This document shows positions 61,210 through 64,000 of a stretch of 64,000 nucleotides of DNA, piece after piece (position 1 is the stretch's first letter; every line of letters starts with the position of its first letter). The DNA comes from Archangium violaceum Cb vi76 (GTDB taxonomy: Bacteria; Myxococcota; Myxococcia; Myxococcales; Myxococcaceae). The notes under the pieces were generated by a model, which saw only the letters and a list, made by a program, of their open reading frames with translations, made no database searches and was not told the DNA's origin. The translations under genes and the position numbers were made by a program. Location: assembly GCF_000733295.1 (NCBI RefSeq), contig NZ_JPMI01000298.1:25561-89560 (forward strand), read 5' to 3'.

Positions 61210-64000
61210 TCAGGGGGCCGGGGGCCGCGCCTGCTCCGCGCGCCACCGGTCCTGGAGCCGGGTGACGAATTCGTCGCTGACGGTGTGGTCCCGCGTTTCC
61301 GCCGCGTGCTCCACCAGATGGTCCTGCACCTCCAGGGCCACCTCCGGCTCCAGCAGCTTCGCCAGCAGGAAGTACACGCCCCGGAAGCGCGGATCATCCT
61401 GGTGCTCGAGGATGCGCTCGTTGTCCTTCCCCAGGAATGTCTGGGCGATGAAGAAGTCCCACAGCTTGTCGTGACGGAAGTGCCACTCGCGCCCCTCTTG
61501 TCCATCCGGACGCCGCCACTGCCGGCGCACCACCAGCTTGTAGGCCTCCATCTTCTGCAATTCCTTGTCGAAGTCCTTCTCCGGGATGGCGCTCCGGTCC
61601 TGCAGCCGCATCTGGTAGGCCTCCTCCGAGAAGGTCTTCAGCGGGAACTCCGTCAGGTTCTTCTCCTGGTAGTCCCGCGCCATCAGCTCGTACTGCTGCT
61701 CCTGCAGGTGGAACAGGTCCGGCGCGTGTCCCGCCGCCAGCATCTGCGCCACCAGCGTGAGGTCCATGGGGTTGCTGAGCACCTCCAGCATTTCCCGGCG
61801 CAGTTCCTCGGGCTGCTCGGGGGTGAGCGCCAATGACAGGAAGTGCTCGCACACCTCGCGGTACGCCTCTCCCCTCAACCGCGCGCCATCTCCCAGCAGG
61901 GGCTCGCGGCTGAAGAGGAAGTCGCGCACCTGCTCCTCGGTGAGCGGCTGCAGCTCGTACCTGTCCGCCGTGGCCGGCGGCGTCCACTCCATCCGCTGCG
62001 TCGCCAGCAGGATGTTGCCGTGGAACCTCGGCTCCACGAATCCCACGATTCGCGACCGCGTGTCCGCCGACACCTCGTTGAGCCCGTCGATGTAGATGTC
62101 CAGCGCCCCGCTGTAGATGATGCTTTGCAGGAAGCTGGTGTCCCTCGCCTGTCCTTCCAGCTTCGCCTGGATGGCCTCGAGCACGCCCTCCTTGCACCGC
62201 ACCGCTGGCAGGTACACCGCGAGCCGCTTCGAGCGGCTCAGCAGGTAGCGGATGAACATCGACTTGCCCAGCCCCGAGGCTCCCTCCAGCAGCACCAGGC
62301 CTTCCAGCCGGGGAAGGGCCCGCAACAGGGGCACGCGTTGTCCCGTGGCCATCACGCGCACCTCGGAGCGCTCGAAGTAGGCCTCCGGAGAGAAGCGCCC
62401 CAGGTCCGCGTCCGCCACCAGCAGCCGCTGGAAGGGCGCCAGCAGCCGCCGCCTCAAGAACGGCACCCACGTGAGCAGCACCCCCACGTACCCCAGGCCC
62501 AGCAGCCGGCGCACCCATGGGTTCCAGAAGAACACCGCCTGCACCTTCGTCGAGCGAGGGTAGAAGAAGATGAGCAACAGCCAGAAGCCGGCATGCGCCG
62601 CCAGCACCCCCGCCACCTTCCTCGCCGGCACGAGGGACTTCCGGGAGATGGAGTCGAGGGCGGCGCGCACGCTCGCCGCGTGCTGGGGCTGGGAGCCGCG
62701 CAGGTTCTTCTCGTGCTGCTCCAGCAGCGCGCGGTCGCTCGCCTGCCACCGGCCCCGCCCGAGCATCGCCACCTGGGCGATCTGCTGCGACAGCTCGTCG
62801 GCCAGCACGGGGAACTGCTCGGCCTGGGGCCAGAGCGTGGCGAAGTCCCGCAGGGTGGCCCTCGCCTCCTCGAGGGTGAGCCCCTCGGCCGAGGGCAGCT
62901 GCGCGGACGCCCGGCCTCCGAGCCACCGCAGCGCGCGCTCCGACTCGGGCGCGCCTCCGCCCAGGCCATGCGCCCGTGCCAACCACCGGGCGCGCTCGGA
63001 GCGCTCCCCGCCCTTCTCCGCGGCCAGGAACGCGATGTACGGGGGCTCCAACGGGATCATGGAGATGATGGCGGCCCAGGCAGGGTCTTGGAGGATGTCG
63101 TGATCCATAATCTCCGCGTGAGCGATGAGGACGGGGAGCTGCTCCCGGGCCCCCAGCCTCCCCAGGGCCTCCGCCGCATCCTTCTGAACGGAACGGGCCG
63201 GGTCGTCCAGCAGCCCGGCGATCTGGGGGGCGTACTCCCGGGCCCCCATCCTCGCCAGGGCCCTCACCGCCGCTCGGCGGACCTCCAGGTCCGGGTCCTC
63301 GAGCAACCGGGCGACGCGCGGGGCCTGCTCCCGGGCGACCTCGCGCATCATCCCCAGGGTCTGCGCCGCCCTGGCACGCGTGGTCGGGAGCGGATCCTCT
63401 AGCAGCTCGACGAGCCGGGGAAGCCATGGTCTGGCCACCTCGCCCAGCCTCCCCACGGACGTCGCTGAGAGCGACTCCCACCCACTTACCCCCAGAATCT
63501 TCGGGTCCCTCAACAGCTCGACGAGCCGGGGGACGTAATCCCTGGCGGCCTCGCCCATGAACCCCAGGGTGAACGCCGCGTCGTCGCGGATACTCCAGTC
63601 CGGGTCATCCAGCAGCGCGCCGAGGAGGGGCGCCTGCTCCGGGGCGACCACGCCCTTCCTGGCCAGGTTCGCCAGGGCCTCTGTCGCTATCGCACGCACA
63701 TCCCCATCCGGGTCCTTCAGCCGCTCGCCGAGCGCGGGGAGCGCGTCCCGGGCAGTGGTGCCCATGCGCATCAGGGCCAGCGTCGCCCACCCCCGCGTGT
63801 CCTCGTCCGGGCTCTTCGACAGACTGACCAGGCGTGGCACCTGCTCCCGAGCGGCCTCGCCCATGTTCCCCAGGGCCAACGCCACCGATTGGCGCACATC
63901 CGCGGACGGATCCTTCAGCAGCCGGTCGACGAGGAGGGGCGCCTGCTCCCGAGCGGCCTCGCCCATGAACCCCAGGGCCAGCGCCGCCGTCTGGCGCACA
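61210..64000 (-). CDS. HEAT-repeat/membrane/NACHT NTPase (N-terminus outside window)
   Basis: 930 residues visible; the gene enters from beyond the right edge. At least seven HEAT-type repeats of about 38 residues (EAAREQ-PRLVxLLxDP-xxVRxxAAxAL) are followed by a linker, two membrane helices (near 460-480 and 493-512 of the visible part), then a NACHT domain: Walker A LLEGASGLGKSMF (near 575) and Walker B LDIYIDGLNEVS (near 633), with a helical C-terminal region (FRHDKLWDFFIAQTFL). NACHT/STAND proteins are signal-responsive switches, many in anti-phage defence, usually with C-terminal sensor repeats. Here the repeats are N-terminal and membrane helices sit in between. Confidence 0.88.
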   Translation of the reverse strand, partial: VRQTAALALGFMGEAAREQAPLLVDRLLKDPSADVRQSVALALGNMGEAAREQVPRLVSLSKSPDEDTRGWATLALMRMGTTARDALPALGERLKDPDGDVRAIATEALANLARKGVVAPEQAPLLGALLDDPDWSIRDDAAFTLGFMGEAARDYVPRLVELLRDPKILGVSGWESLSATSVGRLGEVARPWLPRLVELLEDPLPTTRARAAQTLGMMREVAREQAPRVARLLEDPDLEVRRAAVRALARMGAREYAPQIAGLLDDPARSVQKDAAEALGRLGAREQLPVLIAHAEIMDHDILQDPAWAAIISMIPLEPPYIAFLAAEKGGERSERARWLARAHGLGGGAPESERALRWLGGRASAQLPSAEGLTLEEARATLRDFATLWPQAEQFPVLADELSQQIAQVAMLGRGRWQASDRALLEQHEKNLRGSQPQHAASVRAALDSISRKSLVPARKVAGVLAAHAGFWLLLIFFYPRSTKVQAVFFWNPWVRRLLGLGYVGVLLTWVPFLRRRLLAPFQRLLVADADLGRFSPEAYFERSEVRVMATGQRVPLLRALPRLEGLVLLEGASGLGKSMFIRYLLSRSKRLAVYLPAVRCKEGVLEAIQAKLEGQARDTSFLQSIIYSGALDIYIDGLNEVSADTRSRIVGFVEPRFHGNILLATQRMEWTPPATADRYELQPLTEEQVRDFLFSREPLLGDGARLRGEAYREVCEHFLSLALTPEQPEELRREMLEVLSNPMDLTLVAQMLAAGHAPDLFHLQEQQYELMARDYQEKNLTEFPLKTFSEEAYQMRLQDRSAIPEKDFDKELQKMEAYKLVVRRQWRRPDGQEGREWHFRHDKLWDFFIAQTFLGKDNERILEHQDDPRFRGVYFLLAKLLEPEVALEVQDHLVEHAAETRDHTVSDEFVTRLQDRWRAEQARPPAP

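Noticed and set aside
61850..63990. Nucleotide repeats at the right end
   Set aside because: The recurring pattern reflects HEAT repeats in one protein, with substitutions at most positions, not a DNA repeat element.

Overview
The window looks like chromosomal DNA from a myxobacterium, most plausibly the Cystobacter/Archangium branch. The evidence is very high G+C with strong third-position bias, many orphan sensor kinases with elaborate input domains, and two giant secreted proteases that end in MYXO-CTERM-type sorting tails (12935-17830 and 25636-31908). The genus is an inference from gene style, not from a search.

Layout. 1-2.2 kb: a two-component pair read leftward (FixJ-like regulator and its kinase). 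2.6-4.8 kb: a secreted GH88-type glycosidase. 4.9-8.0 kb: the most interesting locus, a CHAT-protease/DUF3800-like fusion gene convergent with a retron-type reverse transcriptase; a structured RNA with a 15-bp closing stem sits just upstream of the RT. 8.1-12.9 kb: housekeeping (FHA protein, greA, recG); recG carries palindromic repeats in frame. 12.9-25.3 kb: M36 metalloprotease, hybrid kinase, small ferredoxin-like and SnoaL-like proteins, a hemerythrin-like/GAF pair, a SIR2-like protein with a degenerate STAND-like half, and pcm. 25.6-34 kb: a 2090-residue subtilase, a zinc-ribbon protein and thrC. 34.2-39 kb: a PAS/GAF kinase bracketed by intact thrC and a broken copy of the thrC 3' end, then a 798-residue protein of unknown role. 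39.2-45.4 kb: membrane protein-tmk-cinA-like cluster, a cyclic-nucleotide-binding protein, an APC permease and asnS. 45.5-49.2 kb: a copper/respiratory operon (SCO-PCuAC fusion, cytochrome c, multicopper oxidase-like protein). 49.3-54.6 kb: a dCache/HAMP/PAS/GAF kinase, a cysteine-free L33 with a COG0523 GTPase, and menB. 54.7-64 kb: a TonB-dependent receptor and lipoprotein pair, a methyltransferase-like membrane protein, an outer-membrane-type protein, a lytic-transglycosylase-like lipoprotein, and a HEAT-repeat/NACHT NTPase that runs off the right edge.

Three loci have immune-type architectures: the RT with CHAT-DUF3800, the SIR2-STAND protein, and the HEAT-TM-NACHT protein. They are scattered rather than forming one island. 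No rRNA, tRNA, CRISPR array, integrase or transposase was recognised. All domain calls were made by eye from motifs; none was checked by a database search.
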